Source of the DNA: Prostheceraeus crozeri
Lineage: Eukaryota; Platyhelminthes; Polycladida; Euryleptidae
Direction: 5' to 3'
Length of the DNA stretch: 64,000 bases
Assembly (NCBI GenBank): GCA_907163375.1
Contig: CAJQUW010007287.1
Location: 1 to 64,000, forward strand
Within the stretch, counting starts at the first letter, position 1. Each line of letters opens with the position of its first letter. Positions 32,942 to 44,160 of this stretch are shown piece by piece. The position numbers and the translations under genes are program-made. The notes beneath the pieces were generated by a model, which was not told the origin of the DNA, searched no databases, and saw only the letters and a program-made list of their open reading frames with translations.

Positions 32942-34423
32942 GCACGAAATTCAGATTTACTATTTTGTCTTTTATTCAACATGATATGACTCACATCATG
33001 CCCCGACTGTGTGATGAACAAAGACTCAATCATATTGCTCACCATTGCCAGTGTCGGGTCGCATAGATATCCACGAAATGTCGATTCTGATTGCGAGCCA
33101 ACGCTCTCTTACGTTCGTGTCAGTATTTTGAAATAGGCAAAGGAATATCTATGCCTGTTTTTGCGTGGCAACAATTGTCAGCGAAAAATCGGAACGCTTC
33201 GACATTCAAATATATTCTTCATTGGTCGTCTGTATCAACGTCAACGAACAGTTGAACTCATTCTGATCGGAAACTGAGGAAGCAACGGTAAGTGTTAACA
33301 TCTGGTTTTCTGTTTTGTTTAGAATCGAAGAGAATCACGTCTACACGCTATAATGCCCAAACAAAAAAGCTAACCATTGTATAATGATAGATTTCCTTAG
33401 TAAAAGGACGTATCATACTCATGCATGTAGGCCTATCGATATATGCCCACGAGTTACTGGTAGATTGCCGATAGACAGACCTATATATAAAGATGCTCCG
33501 AAAACAAATGACAGCTCAATTTCATTTTTGCTAGACGTTTTCCTCTCGACACTTGTTTCAGTCGGACCAAATTTTTGGTGTCAATCTTATCAGTGTAGCT
33601 CCTTAACCCGGTTCTTGGGGGGGGGGGGGTAGGAGCTTCTCCACACCTCTGTAAGGTTAGCTAACCTGTTTAGATTTAAAAAATAATTAAAATCTTTGAC
33701 ATGATGCTTTTCATCAATGAAATAATGAAAGCGTCATTCTAATTCTGAAATCTTGATCATATTCAGGAATGATTGCTTTCATTTAGGTAGTTTCTCCACC
33801 AATGGATTCTATAGGCTGCAACCATCCAGTCCAGGATGGAATAAACGCGCGTTTTAAAAGAAACGTATCAGGGCTGAAAGCAACAAATAAATTAAGAATA
33901 TTCATAATCAAACTTCCCACATATATTTCGGCTTAAGTTGGTCTCAATGAGATTTGGAAAAAGAAATTAGATGAGAAAACTCAAAGCTATCTCACTATTT
34001 TACTATTTTAGTTGGTACTACTAGGCCTATCTCACGATTTTAGATGGCGTCTCGCATAGCTTATAAATAATGCAGGCCTATTTCAAGATACTGGTACTGT
34101 ACTATAGCTTTTGCCATTTAGGTGTTGTAGCTCTTTCAGGCGCTTATAATCTTATATGAAGCAAATGATAATTTTTAACCGAGATGTATTTAAGAGTTTA
34201 AATAAGCATAATAGAAGTTCTTAACATTTCGCACTTGGGATTGTTCACGAGGTGAAATGGAATTGATAACAAAGATATTTTTGTATTTATTTTGTATATT
34301 CTTTTAATGTAAATCTTTGGGCATCTTTTAGGACACATATCTTCGATAAAACAGTAGCCTAGGTCTATATTATGAATATGTAGGCATACAGTAGCTACTA
34401 CTACAACTCTTCCCTTTTACAGA

Positions 34424-34740
34424 ATGGCACGAAAGCTTACTCCAGAGCAGCGGCAAAGACAACGAGAAAGGAACCGAGAATATCGGTGGATGAAAAAGGC
34501 TTCCGGAGATCTGGCCTACTTGGAGAAGAAACGAGCAATCGATAGGAGACCCTTCGCAACAAATTAAGACCGTCAAGATTCTTGAGCAAATCGAAAATTT
34601 CTACGCAATAGAAAACTGCACATGCGTGAATATAGGAAAAACCGAAAGATAGAAGCCGAGACGTCATTTTCGAGCACCAGCAGTGTCAGTAAATCAGCAA
34701 CTGCATCTCTTTCAGAGGAGAGCAAACCTTTAAATAGCAA
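34424..34740 (+). pseudogene. Basic amino-terminal transposase-like fragment
   Basis: After acag the frame reads M-A-R-K-L-T-P-E-Q-R-Q-R-Q-R-E-R-N-R-E-Y, 46 codons before a taa, with a second basic stretch (M-R-E-Y-R-K-N-R-K) shortly after. Such Arg-rich starts are common on transposase-associated proteins of marine invertebrates. No catalytic part was recognised, so the element is probably nonautonomous. Confidence 0.4.
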
Positions 34741-36127
34741 ATGATGCTAGAGACTTCGTTCAAGCAGCACAGGATTGCAACATTACTATCGGCCTTGTTT
34801 CTGGTGATGACGAGAAACGACACCGGCTTGTTCCACCCGTTCTGCATATAATTAGAGCATCATTTTAATGTACTTTTTACGTTGCTTTGTATGCTAATCG
34901 CGAATGACTATTTTGAAATTCTTAAAGTTGCAAGGAAAATTAATTAATCATAACTGCTTTAGCTTGCTACATCGATTTCTTTCAGGATATTACTAAATGT
35001 GCACATTGCGATTAACTGTTAATTTGGTCAGCAGCTGAAAACCATTGACAAGTAAGCTTATACACCAAAATCATACATTGATGTATAATTGAATATAATT
35101 GAATTGATGAATCACAATTGAATAAATGAATATAATTGATGTATTCCCATTATGCATTTTACCCGTATTTTTCCTTAATTTGACCTCTTCAGGCTCATAA
35201 TGTGGAATGTGTTGTTGCGGCTATGCAAATGCAGAAGTGTCTGTGTCTGCTACAATGCACGCACGTGGAAACCAAGCATCCAAAAGGAGCCAGCAAGCAT
35301 GGGGCCAAGTCCTGAAGTGGAGAATGATGATCGACAAGCTGAAACTCGCCTTTGCAAAGCTGCAGCCATCAAATACTTCAAGACATTTAGATAGCCATTC
35401 CTCTACTTTTAGATTGCATGCATACTTTTAATGGAATAAAATTTTGTTTTCCGAAGACTAGAATTTAAGCAAATGTCTAAGGAAGGGGGTCAAGTTGATG
35501 GGAGATCCATGCAGCAAGCTACACTAGTTATGTGCAAAAATGGCACGAGACAATCTTATATGAGGCAAAGCAGGGTCTTACATCAAAAAACGTTTCGCCA
35601 AATGTTTGTGCCACGATACGTAAATGTTTCATGCAAACTGTAACTCGTTCGATGCAACAAAATTTTGAATACTGAAATACAAGATTGGTGTGATCCCCGT
35701 TATACTCTCTGCTATCTGGTCGACATCTAGAGCCTTAAAAGTTAGGTTACAAGAAATTTTGGAATGTTGACCTTCCAAGACAAATTTCGATGCAAATTTT
35801 GTATAATTTGTGGGAATCACCCAAGTACATATTTCATTTTCCGATTTTTATACTAAATGTGTATGCATTACATATCTTTATTTTCCTATTTCTACTGCAT
35901 GAAGCTTAAGACTAGCAGAAAGAAGTATATAGGGCGTTCTAAAAAAATAATTTGATTGAAATGTATAGGCCTATTGAAAATGTCGCTTGTGTCAACAAGC
36001 ATGGAGGTTACCGTCTAGGTGGCGCATCAAGGTTGTCCTACCCCAATTAGTCGTCCCAGATTGAGGTGGGCTAAAGTAGAAAACATTTTAGCGAATGAAT
36101 TGAAGTAGGGATTTCCTATTCATGCAG

Positions 36128-36217
36128 CTGCGTCATACTTATTTGGAACCTCATTTGCAGCACTCTTCTGACATTTTGGACGTTGACATTGACGTTGCTG
36201 ATATGACTACCGATGTT
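36128..36217 (+). CDS. BEN-type gene, exon 5
   Basis: 30 codons in phase 0 between ctattcatgcag and gtt|gtaagt. Acidic: D-I-L-D-V-D-I-D-V-A-D-M. No known domain. Confidence 0.4.
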
Positions 36218-36287
36218 GTAAGTAATCATTTCACATTCCCATGATATTCTTCTGCTTTGACTCAACTGTTGATTAATTGTGTTGTAG

Positions 36288-36317
36288 GCAGCAGATGTCA
36301 CTGCTACAAAATTGGAA
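36288..36317 (+). CDS. BEN-type gene, 30-nt microexon
   Basis: Ten codons (A-A-D-V-T-A-T-K-L-E) in phase 0 between gtgttgtag and gaa|gtgagt. Small but both sites are good and the phase fits. Confidence 0.35.
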
Positions 36318-36383
36318 GTGAGTTTTAAAGTATATATTGTCAACATACTGTATTTCGAACATCATATTTTTGGTCTTTTTTAG

Positions 36384-36454
36384 AGACGTACAGGAATGGA
36401 AAGGTCTGTGAAAGAATTATTTTCCAAAAGAGGTTACCCCACCAACGATGAAGG
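36384..36454 (+). CDS. Possible BEN-type gene exon, phase unresolved
   Basis: 71 nt between ggtcttttttag and gaag|gtagag. It is open only in the third frame (T-Y-R-N-G-K-V-C-E-R-I-I-F-P-K-E), which does not join the phase-0 exon before it. It may be alternative, or the neighbouring borders may be wrong. Confidence 0.25.
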
Positions 36455-36914
36455 TAGAGTATAACTTCTTTATTTTGCTACTGACTACGTATCTATACTT
36501 GTTATTAAATAGTAGTCGCTTCCATGTGATCACAATGAACAATTAATTACCACCTTATGTTTTCACATGACCCTATGAATTTAAAGTTATCACAAAGCTC
36601 CATCTAAGTTGGAATATGACAGCACCATCCAACCTTATGTTGGAGGAAAAGGAACAGTGAAGTGTTTCATTTTTATCACAGCCCATGGCGTTTTCTTCTA
36701 CAGGATGCCCTACAGAAAACACCAAATGTTACTCTGATCTGTTATTTTTTGGTTTTTGTGGGGCACCCTGTTGTACATAATAAGTGGATATTCATTATAT
36801 TTAATTCAATGTCGTCTGATTTTCACCAGATTAACTGATTATCAAGTTGATGTCATCAGGTAATTATTTGCTATTTCAGGTATTTTCTTTCTTCTGTGCA
36901 AAATTCTGAGTCAG

Positions 36915-37058
36915 ATAAATGACATTATCACGCGTCTCGAAAGACTAGAAAGACGGGGGCAAATTGGACAGCAGTCTTCGACTAGTGGACTTACCGGCAT
37001 CCTGGAGATCCAAGAAATAAAGGCTCCCAAAGATCTGGAGGTAGTGCAGCCAAACCTA
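36915..37058 (+). CDS. BEN-type gene, coiled-coil exon
   Basis: 48 codons in phase 0 from ctgagtcag to cta|gtaagc. Starts I-N-D-I-I-T-R-L-E-R-L-E-R-R-G, a short coiled coil, then L-E-I-Q-E-I-K-A-P-K-D-L. An alternative acceptor at 36879 (tgctatttcag) would give an extended, different-phase start. Coiled coils ahead of the BEN domain are usual in this family. Confidence 0.5.
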
Positions 37059-38062
37059 GTAAGCGTATTTTCATTAACTATAACTATTTCGCTATTTCTT
37101 TTGTGTAGAACGCTCGCTATTTCTTTCGCTTGACTGGTAGCTGTTGATAATGCAATGTTGATGTTATTTGATGTGTGTGTGTCAGATAGTGCACTGGCGA
37201 AAAAGCCCGGCCACTTATCCATTTCTCCTGGGCGGCCGGTTTCTAAATTATTTCTGTAGACTTGTGCTTAATGCCTAAAAATTTGGGCCAATTTTTTCTG
37301 GCTACTTTTTTCTATTAGAGTACCTAGATCAACTACTACTACAAGTGCCCTGTGAATTGAACAATGAAACAACTACCGAGAGGCAATGAATGTAGCGTAT
37401 TTATGGAATGAAGTCTCCAAAAAAAGTGAGTAAATGTATACAGTACTAGACATGGTTTCGTACCCATCATGGTACATTTAGTGTTTATCATAGTGTAGGT
37501 ATTGTTATTGAAATTGCTGACGTACAAGAAATTTCTTCTTTCTAAAAGAATCAGATTTCTAATAATTATTTATTTTTCCAAGGTATGAAGCCGACGGCCG
37601 GTTTCTAAATTAATTATTTATCCTTCAAAACTTGCCATCCGACGGCCGGTTTTTTTTTTCGACAGTACAGTATTTCCAGCTGCAGTGGCTAAGAATAGGT
37701 TCAAGATATTCGTTATTTTATAGGACTCCTCCCACCTGTATGGCTCAAGATGCTTTGCTTTCTTCTATTAAATTCCATCAACCCAATGTTTTTTCTTCAT
37801 TTAATAGATGAAACTATGACAAAGACTAGGACTTCAGAAGAACAGGCAATTACAGCTTAACATAGAAAAGTTGGTATTCTTTCATGGCATTCAAACATTT
37901 TAGACCTCACTGTTTCCATATATAGTAGTGATACCTCCTCTATTTTACTTTCACATGAGCATGTATCTGCTCATCGCATGTTTGAGTTCAGACATTCTGA
38001 ATGTTTTCACCCTATGTTTGGTTCAGGATTTCCCTAAAAACGTAAATTTCTGATTTTTTCAG
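37059..38062. other. Intron sequence with short repeats, no gene
   Basis: The words cggccggtttctaaattatt (37231 and 37597) and gacggccggttt (37641) recur. No coding signal. Confidence 0.5.
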
Positions 38063-38219
38063 CTACAGTGGATGTGTTATCAAGGCGGAACCTCCGCTAG
38101 AGACCTCGTGTTCCGCTGCCTGAATCGCCTCATCAGTCATCCGATGCAAATGAGAATCAATCGGCAGGGAACCCATGGTAAGGAGAAATTCCCGACCCAT
38201 GTGGAGAATGCACTCAATG
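38063..38219 (+). CDS. BEN domain, first exon
   Basis: 157 nt after gattttttcag, ending aat g|gtgagt (phase 1). Reads G-G-T-S-A-R-D-L-V-F-R-C-L-N-R-L-I, then N-R-Q-G-T-H-G-K-E-K-F-P-T-H-V-E-N-A-L-N. This fits the BEN pattern in which an A-R-x-L helix is followed by a G-T loop and K-x-P-x-x-V-x-x-A. BEN domains bind DNA or chromatin partners. Confidence 0.65.
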
Positions 38220-39288
38220 GTGAGTTTTCGGTAGACCGATTTGGTACGTGGCCATCCAAGCAGAAATCGCATAAATTATGCCAAATTATACAGATAGGGC
38301 ATCATAATTACAATGACATGGTAAATACAACAAATAATTGAGACAATTAAAATAATTCGCGGTTGAGGGACGAGAGGATACTCGATTGTTTTTAAATTGC
38401 TTAAGAATTAAAAGATATGTAATGAATACCCGTCGAAATTTCACTACATGTAACTTGATAATTGCAAATCTCAAATTTACTCGGGAATGAGTTCAACGTT
38501 CAATAGAAAGGTGCTTGTGTCGATGTTGAGAGATGCAAACTACATGAAGGCCTGCTGACGATTCCTGATATTGGATGAAATGGCAGCTATACAGGTCTAT
38601 TTCCACTTTTCAACTGAGGATGCAACTCAATAATTTATTATTCTATTTACAAGTACCATGATATCCTAAATAAAGTAAATAATTGAGAAATTCAAAAAAA
38701 AACTCGTAGCAGTTGAGAGATGCGAGAAAACTCGATCACTTTAAATTGCTTAAGCCCCATGAGAGGTAGCTCTTAATTTCGCATTGAAAAGTGAAGTAAG
38801 TGTTAACAAGCTTGTTCTGCTCGCGACGTAATTTCTGAATTATTGCTTTTTCCCTTTTTCTTTCTGTTTGCTTTGAATCCAACCCAGGATTCCGAGCGAT
38901 TAACCGGCTAGATAAATTCATCGGAATGATTTTCTTGATAGACCAGCATCAAGTGGCATTAACATTTTTTATTAACCGAATAACCAATCAATTTTAATAT
39001 TCAAATATATTTCTATATAATATGAAGGTTTTATATAGATAAGCTGCATTGAATATGTGACAAACCTTGGTTTTTGTTATTTTCGTCCTTTTCAGCATTT
39101 GTTTTAACCCGCACACAGTTATAAACTCACAAACGAATTATGCATTTGATAGTTACTTATCATTTTAAAACATAATAACCTGTAGGCCTACAGAAGCAAT
39201 ATGTTGCATTTATTTGTTTTTCTCTTTTGACATGACTCAATGAATGTCAATAAACTGTCATAATTTAATCTTCACATATTTTTTTCAG
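38220..39288. other. Last intron of the BEN-type gene
   Basis: AT-rich, no feature recognised. Confidence 0.5.
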
Positions 39289-39419
39289 AAGCTGTGATCA
39301 GATTATATCCGTCGACAACTGCATCGGAAGTTGAGAACTTAGTGATGAGATTTTTCAAGAACGCACCTGACAGGGGCGGGAACTATTCCCGGAGAGGGAG
39401 GCACAGTAGCGGGCCCTAA
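39289..39419 (+). CDS. BEN domain, last exon and stop
   Basis: Joins in phase 1 to the previous exon (g|aa gives Glu) and reads E-A-V-I-R-L-Y-P, then A-S-E-V-E-N-L-V-M-R-F-F-K, the last helices of a BEN domain, ending in a short R/G/S-rich tail with taa at 39417-39419. A cluster of aataaa-type sites follows near 40055. Confidence 0.65.
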
Positions 39420-41404
39420 ACTCTGAACGTCTTGTGTGCTATCAGTGTGCTTCCTTCTTAATGCTTCTATCGTGCTTGCATTATTTAAGTAAACTAAGTA
39501 CAGTATCCAACCAGATGCAAAATATGAGACATGCTGTTATAAAATTTTTCATCGATATTTTTTTTATACAACTGCTCCAATTTGTACGTTTACAATAGCA
39601 ACAGTGAACCAGCCTGCAAATATAGGTTTATGTGCGGATGGCATTTTAGCTGATGAAAATGTAATTGATTCGACGGAGAAGCAATTTGTTCTTACTTTTC
39701 TAAAATGTATTTCGGCGAACTGTCCTGTTCAATCTGATTGAGAAGGGCGGGTCGTCGAATTACATTTTGGAAAAAAGAAAACAAATTTTGCGCTTCGAAT
39801 GATCAGAGGAATTTTGATTTTACTAAAATATCTAGCGACATTGTGCTTCTAATATAGATAAATTTGTGTATCCTATTGTGCATTCTTAGAAATGCGAGAA
39901 CTTATAAAAACAGCGAGTCTCATATTTTGCAATTTTTCTACATTTTGTATTGAACTGTGATTATTAGTGTTGTGCTCGTCAATTTATAGTGAAGTTTTAT
40001 CTTTCGATAAACATTTTCTTTTGTACTGACTGTATACTGTAAGTTTTCAATAATCTCAATAAATATTTTCCATTTTCTTGATGTTTTCGTATCAAACTTG
40101 ATCCGTCCTGTTGCTTGATAAAGTATCTTCATATGCGCTCCATTACTTTGAGATCACATGTCTGCTATGAAAACAATGTATGTTTTCTGTGTATTCGAGT
40201 TACTTGTATTTTTTTGTTTTTTATTGTCTCAATTTCTGGGGGACTTACATTTCTGAGCACTACTGCGGACGTCTTGAACTCCTATAAAAGCAGGCGAAAG
40301 ACTGGTCATTGCATTTTTCTACTGCTGTCTTGTAGGAAAACAATGATGAACCACTGCATGTTCCATCTGTTTTATTGGAGGTCAATTTCCGTAGTGCTAT
40401 CCAGAAACGGCAAAGTCTCTGAAGAATCGAGACATATCAGACGCTAATACAAGTGACTTAGAGTATCGTGCAGACATGTAACTCATAATTACTGAAGCGC
40501 ATATGGGGAATAAATCAAGCAGCAGGGCGGATTTTTTTTGGAACCTCCTTCGGGTACACGAGCTCGTGCCGGTTACGTGACGGTAGGAACGACCCGTTTA
40601 CCGGGCCGAGTTCGTGTTAACGAACACGTACCGGAGGCGGGCGATCTAATGGGTATAAAGTATGGATATTGCATATTATTAGTGAATATTGGATGATTGT
40701 CAGCAGTGCAGTGCTATCCGTGTATGCGAGACTTTCGATGCATACTCAGAAATGATCACCAATAATACACAAATTTATAATAAGCAGCAATCACTCCTAA
40801 GTCTTAATTTTTATTTGATTGCCTACCATGCACAGTTTTAGTCAGTCCTCCGCTTCAAAATCACAGCGATGAATTGAAGCGCAGCTGTGGGCCTCCAACT
40901 ATCACACTCATGATCTGTGCAGGCAGAGTGGGCTGTGTGTGTGGGGGGGGGAGCGGGTCGCACTTACTAATCTCGATTTTCCCGGTGTTCTCCAAATTCT
41001 ATCTGGTCTATCTTGTACTTGGCCAAGTCAAGGAGTGAGATAAAACGACATCTTGATGAATGGCACAGACGCGTTGCCCTGTGCAATCTGCATGCATAAG
41101 TTGCAATTCTTGATTGAGGACGATACAGAGTTCATGGTCATTGTCTTCAAAATGTGAGTAAGGGTCATGAATTAACATTTGCACCGCTTGATGGCGTAAA
41201 AGCCTGCCGTATCAACGTCGCCAATTAATGTAGTATTGGCGAACAAAAGTATAAATCAGAATTTGCAAGTGTCCATAATTTGATCTGTGAGATTCAAGTG
41301 ATGCTATGCTGTGAAGTGTATGCAATCTCATAACCACATTTTTATGAACCATCGTACACCAATGTAGGCCTCTAGCACAAAGGTATTTCCGTGTAACTTA
41401 TGTT
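39420..41404. other. Intergenic, no gene recognised
   Basis: 3' flank of the BEN-type gene, then AT-rich sequence. A CpG-rich patch of about 100 bp lies at 40550-40650 and a run of nine G near 40940. No coding signal. Confidence 0.45.
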
Positions 41405-42292
41405 ATGTGTTTCACTTTCAGATACTTCGTATCTTTGCTTCATTCAATGATCGAAAATACGGACGAAATTTCATCGAACAGCCTGCCAAGAATTTGCCAA
41501 GAACAGATCCAAGAAATTGTTGAGATCTCTTCAACAGTACGAGTAAATCTTTTTTTACCTACATGGCCGATAGTGACAGTTCTTTGGAATATCTGACGGA
41601 GTTAGTCAAATTGGCCCCTTCATTACAAGAGAGGAAGCAGAAACGTAAATTGTATAATAAGACATGGAAGAGGGAAAATAGGAAAAGGTATAGAAATCAA
41701 AGACTTCAGGTGGATTGTGATCAGTTCCTGAAATACGAGCATTCCTCTTCAGAAGAAGAGGGAGATGAATTTGCTCCATTATACGACGATAGAAAATCAA
41801 ACAGATAGCGATGAAAGGTTTCTCATTGATCTGATTGATTCTGCTGAAGTCCAACTGAGTAAAGAGGAGGATTCCGAAATGAGCGAAGTAGAAGATGTTG
41901 GAAGCAGTTCGTCACTTTGGGATGACCTTGCGCGTTTCGTGCAAAGTAGCAACCTACTGACAACCCAGACAGATGCTTTACTTGAAATATTGAATAATCA
42001 CAAAGACGTCATCTCCACAGATTTACCTAAATCGTACAAAGGTTTATTGCACACACCCAGACATTCAGTGAAAAAGGCTACTAGAGAAATCTCTGGTCAT
42101 TCTTACTACTACTACTTTGGACTAGAAAAGCAATTGAAATTTTACTTATCAAGATTTCCAAAACAGGATACAGATTGTTTAGACTCATTAGATATAGTGT
42201 GGAATTTAGATGGGCTGCAGATTTACAACAGTAAGCGATTGACAAACTGGCCAATTTCATGTTACATTTTAAAAACGCTTTGGATTATATAG
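41405..42292 (+). pseudogene. tnp2-like transposase, amino-terminal part (second copy, frameshifted)
   Basis: A short exon-like segment (41421-41540, after tttcactttcag) precedes M-A-D-S-D-S-S-L-E-Y-L at 41563. A basic stretch (R-K-Q-K-R-K) and an acidic one (S-S-S-E-E-E-G-D-E-F) follow; the frame shifts by one near 41790. Then come L-W-D-D-L-A-R-F-V-Q-S-S-N, D-L-P-K-S-Y-K-G-L-L-H-T-P, G-H-S-Y-Y-Y-Y-F-G-L and W-N-L-D-G-L-Q-I-Y-N-S, the counterpart of N-I-D-S-L-P-I-Y-K-S-S in the gene at 19133. The rest of the catalytic region is missing and a different transposase piece follows. It is a second, diverged member of the tnp2-like family. Confidence 0.6.
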
Positions 42293-42299
42293 ACAATTA

Positions 42300-42949
42300 T
42301 CAGGTGCAAATCACTTTTTGTCAGTTCGCCAAGTCTTAGAAAAGGAAAAGTACGTCTTACATCTTTACTGAAATTTTCTGCTTTATTGTTCGACGAAATT
42401 TTAGATAATTCTGAAAACGACGAATCGATCAATGCAATGGCTATTCAAAATGATGTCAGTGATCTACGTGTGTTTGTAGATGATATTTCAGTCTTCGATA
42501 ACGTCGACTCTGCAGATCTGAATGTTATTTTTTATGTTTCCGGATATGTATCGCGCTCGATGATTAATCGACAGAAGTGCTTCATTTGCATTGCAAATTT
42601 GCACAGCGACGGTGAGATTTCTATCCCTTCCTTGCCGTTGAGTGGTAGGGAGCACTTTGAAATATTTTTCGCCGGGATAAACCGTGGGGGTCTTATTCGT
42701 CCATCCAAATTTGTTTTCATGATCTCGATTGTTTGCTATACACTTTTTGAAAAATTGAGTTGTCCTACGCTACGTAATCGCTTCCTGCGCTTGAATAATT
42801 GTCGTATGGTTTTTACAGAGCTAGTTTTGTTGAAAATATCGAATGACTCGTTACTGCAATCTCTTTTGAATGTTGATTTGATCTGTGATGTTTCAGCATC
42901 TCAGTTGATAAAGTCGGTATCAACACAATTTTTTCAATTGTATGGGTAA
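42300..42949 (+). pseudogene. P/THAP9-like transposase C-terminal fragment
   Basis: The frame (first Met 42386; open from about 42305) includes S-L-L-K-F-S-A-L-L-F-D-E-I-L-D, then F-Y-V-S-G-Y-V-S-R-S, C-F-I-C and N-R-G-G-L-I-R-P-S. The order (Y-x-x-G-Y/F-V, CxxC, G-G-L-x-x-P-S) is typical of the end of P-element and THAP9-like transposases. The amino-terminal THAP finger and core are not here. It starts where the tnp2-like homology stops. Confidence 0.5.
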
Positions 42950-43666
42950 AAAGATAACCAAAGATGTAACTGAGGAATCTCAGAAGAGACCTGTACCGTC
43001 TTCAAAAAGTGCGTCACACAGAAAAATTAAGAAACTGTGCAGTAGATGAACTGACTTTCTTATGAATAAGATTCATTAGTCTCATTCTTTTGTGAAATTT
43101 TACTGTACTGCGTGCATATTGTATCGTACTGTGCGTCAGTTACACTTTCTGCTTCCCATTTGCTTTGAATTTTGTCAGACATCATCTTTACAAGGAACAG
43201 TATGCATAAATTCGATGAATAAACAATACTATCATTGTTGATCTAAGACTTATTTGGTGGCCTTCTTTGGGAAGTGTGGGAATTCCAGTTTCACGTCCAG
43301 AGCCACTATTATATCTAGAAGTCCATGACCAGTCCTAACCAGCATTGACGACGTAAGTATATAAAAATTATTATGACGACATATAAAACTATTTTTTCTC
43401 CTGGGATTTCTATCATATACATGTAAATACCTAGTGAAATACGATATCCTCGTCGGTTGACTGCTTTTTCTATGACAAATTTATCTTATTTATCTGCAGT
43501 GTATAAAGTTACCTGTAGATATACATACGAATAGAAAATACGGGATAATGTTGTCTAGAGATTACAATCTTGAATATTGAACTAGATTTTACCAATATAG
43601 TAATATGCTTGAAAAATTTCGGTGACATTTGGTTGAACTTGGTCTACATTGTTATATAATTTTTTT
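42950..43666. other. No gene recognised
   Basis: AT-rich sequence following the transposase fragment. Confidence 0.5.
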
Positions 43667-43851
43667 GTTGGGAAACCAAGTGAACAGGATGGTAATAGTT
43701 TCAGTTTTAATACTCTATTAATTTCGGCCTCCCCTTGGGCCATGATCGTATTTCTGATGATGGCATAAGAGGAGGCCGAAATTAATAAAGTAGGGTGCCT
43801 ACATGTATTGAAACTGAAACTACTACCATCTTGCTTACTTGGTTTCCCAGC
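43667..43851. repeat. 185-bp hairpin-forming inverted repeat
   Basis: The left end gttgggaaaccaag is mirrored by cttggtttcccagc at the right. Pairing continues through gatggta-tagtttcagttt and attaatttcggcctcc to a small loop around gatcgtatttctgatgatgg. Nearly the whole length pairs, with a bulge where the right arm has extra bases. Either a small foldback MITE or a hairpin RNA source. Confidence 0.9.
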
Positions 43852-44160
43852 AAAAGTGTTGTGTTTAATGTATTTAATTGATTGTGATATATTTGTTTAA
43901 ACGTTCATCTGCTTAAATAAAATGCACACCTCGAACAGCTGAGCACTTGAGTGGTGAAACACGTCTTGTTTTTATTTATAATACAGAAAAGTGGAAGCAT
44001 TCTGTAACAAATAAATGAACAACCAAGGCCTATTCAATACATTATCATTCATTATGCTGTTTCACTTATAAATGAACTGATCCGATAAACAGATTTGATT
44101 TAATTCCAGATGATTGCAAAGGATCGTGAATTTTCTGAGTCTTCGAAGACTTTTCTTTAG
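43852..44160. other. No gene recognised
   Basis: AT-rich; ends in the acceptor gacttttctttag. Confidence 0.45.

Larger units (their letters stand above)
32122..35826. mobile_element. 3.7-kb DNA transposon, superfamily unassigned, AAGT target duplication
   Basis: Ends GGGTGATTCTCACAAATTAT and the inverse of GGGTGATTCCCACAAATTAT continue matching for about 27 bp (element 32126-35822). AAGT flanks both sides (32122-32125, 35823-35826). Inside, the 16-bp word TAACTCGTTCGATGCA (or its G variant) occurs at 32511, 32712, 32870, 32886, 35641 and inverted at 32904 and 32925. A basic amino-terminal transposase-like segment is at 34424-34740. A run of about 13 G is at 33608. The 32126 end abuts the donor of the pseudo-exon, whose GTAAGT already existed before insertion. 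Confidence 0.82.
26696..39419 (+). other. BEN-type gene, whole locus (candidate host gene)
   Basis: Candidate plus-strand gene with exons at 26696-26872, 29933-30076, 30135-30272, 31767-31835, 36128-36217, 36288-36317, 36915-37058, 38063-38219 and 39289-39419, all with GT-AG borders. The first seven join in phase 0 and the last two in phase 1. Two further candidates (32046-32119 and 36384-36454) do not fit the phase. The predicted protein has a short amino module, a Lys/Asp/Ser-rich linker, a coiled coil and a BEN-like domain at the end. BEN proteins bind DNA and act in chromatin or transcription. Introns are packed with transposons. Exon choice is by eye; transcript data are lacking. Confidence 0.55.

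Noticed and set aside
32703-33066. Exon-like frames with cag acceptors and a gtaaga donor near 32700-33060
   Set aside because: They lie inside the 3.7-kb transposon and consist largely of the TAACTCG motif copies, so I do not count them as exons of the BEN-type gene.
33384-33632. 82-codon frame ending in a poly-Gly run
   Set aside because: The Gly run comes from a G homopolymer and the rest has no recognisable motif; it lies within a transposon.
40550-40650. CpG-rich patch with partial palindromes
   Set aside because: Too short for a CpG island, no repeat partner and no gene start nearby.
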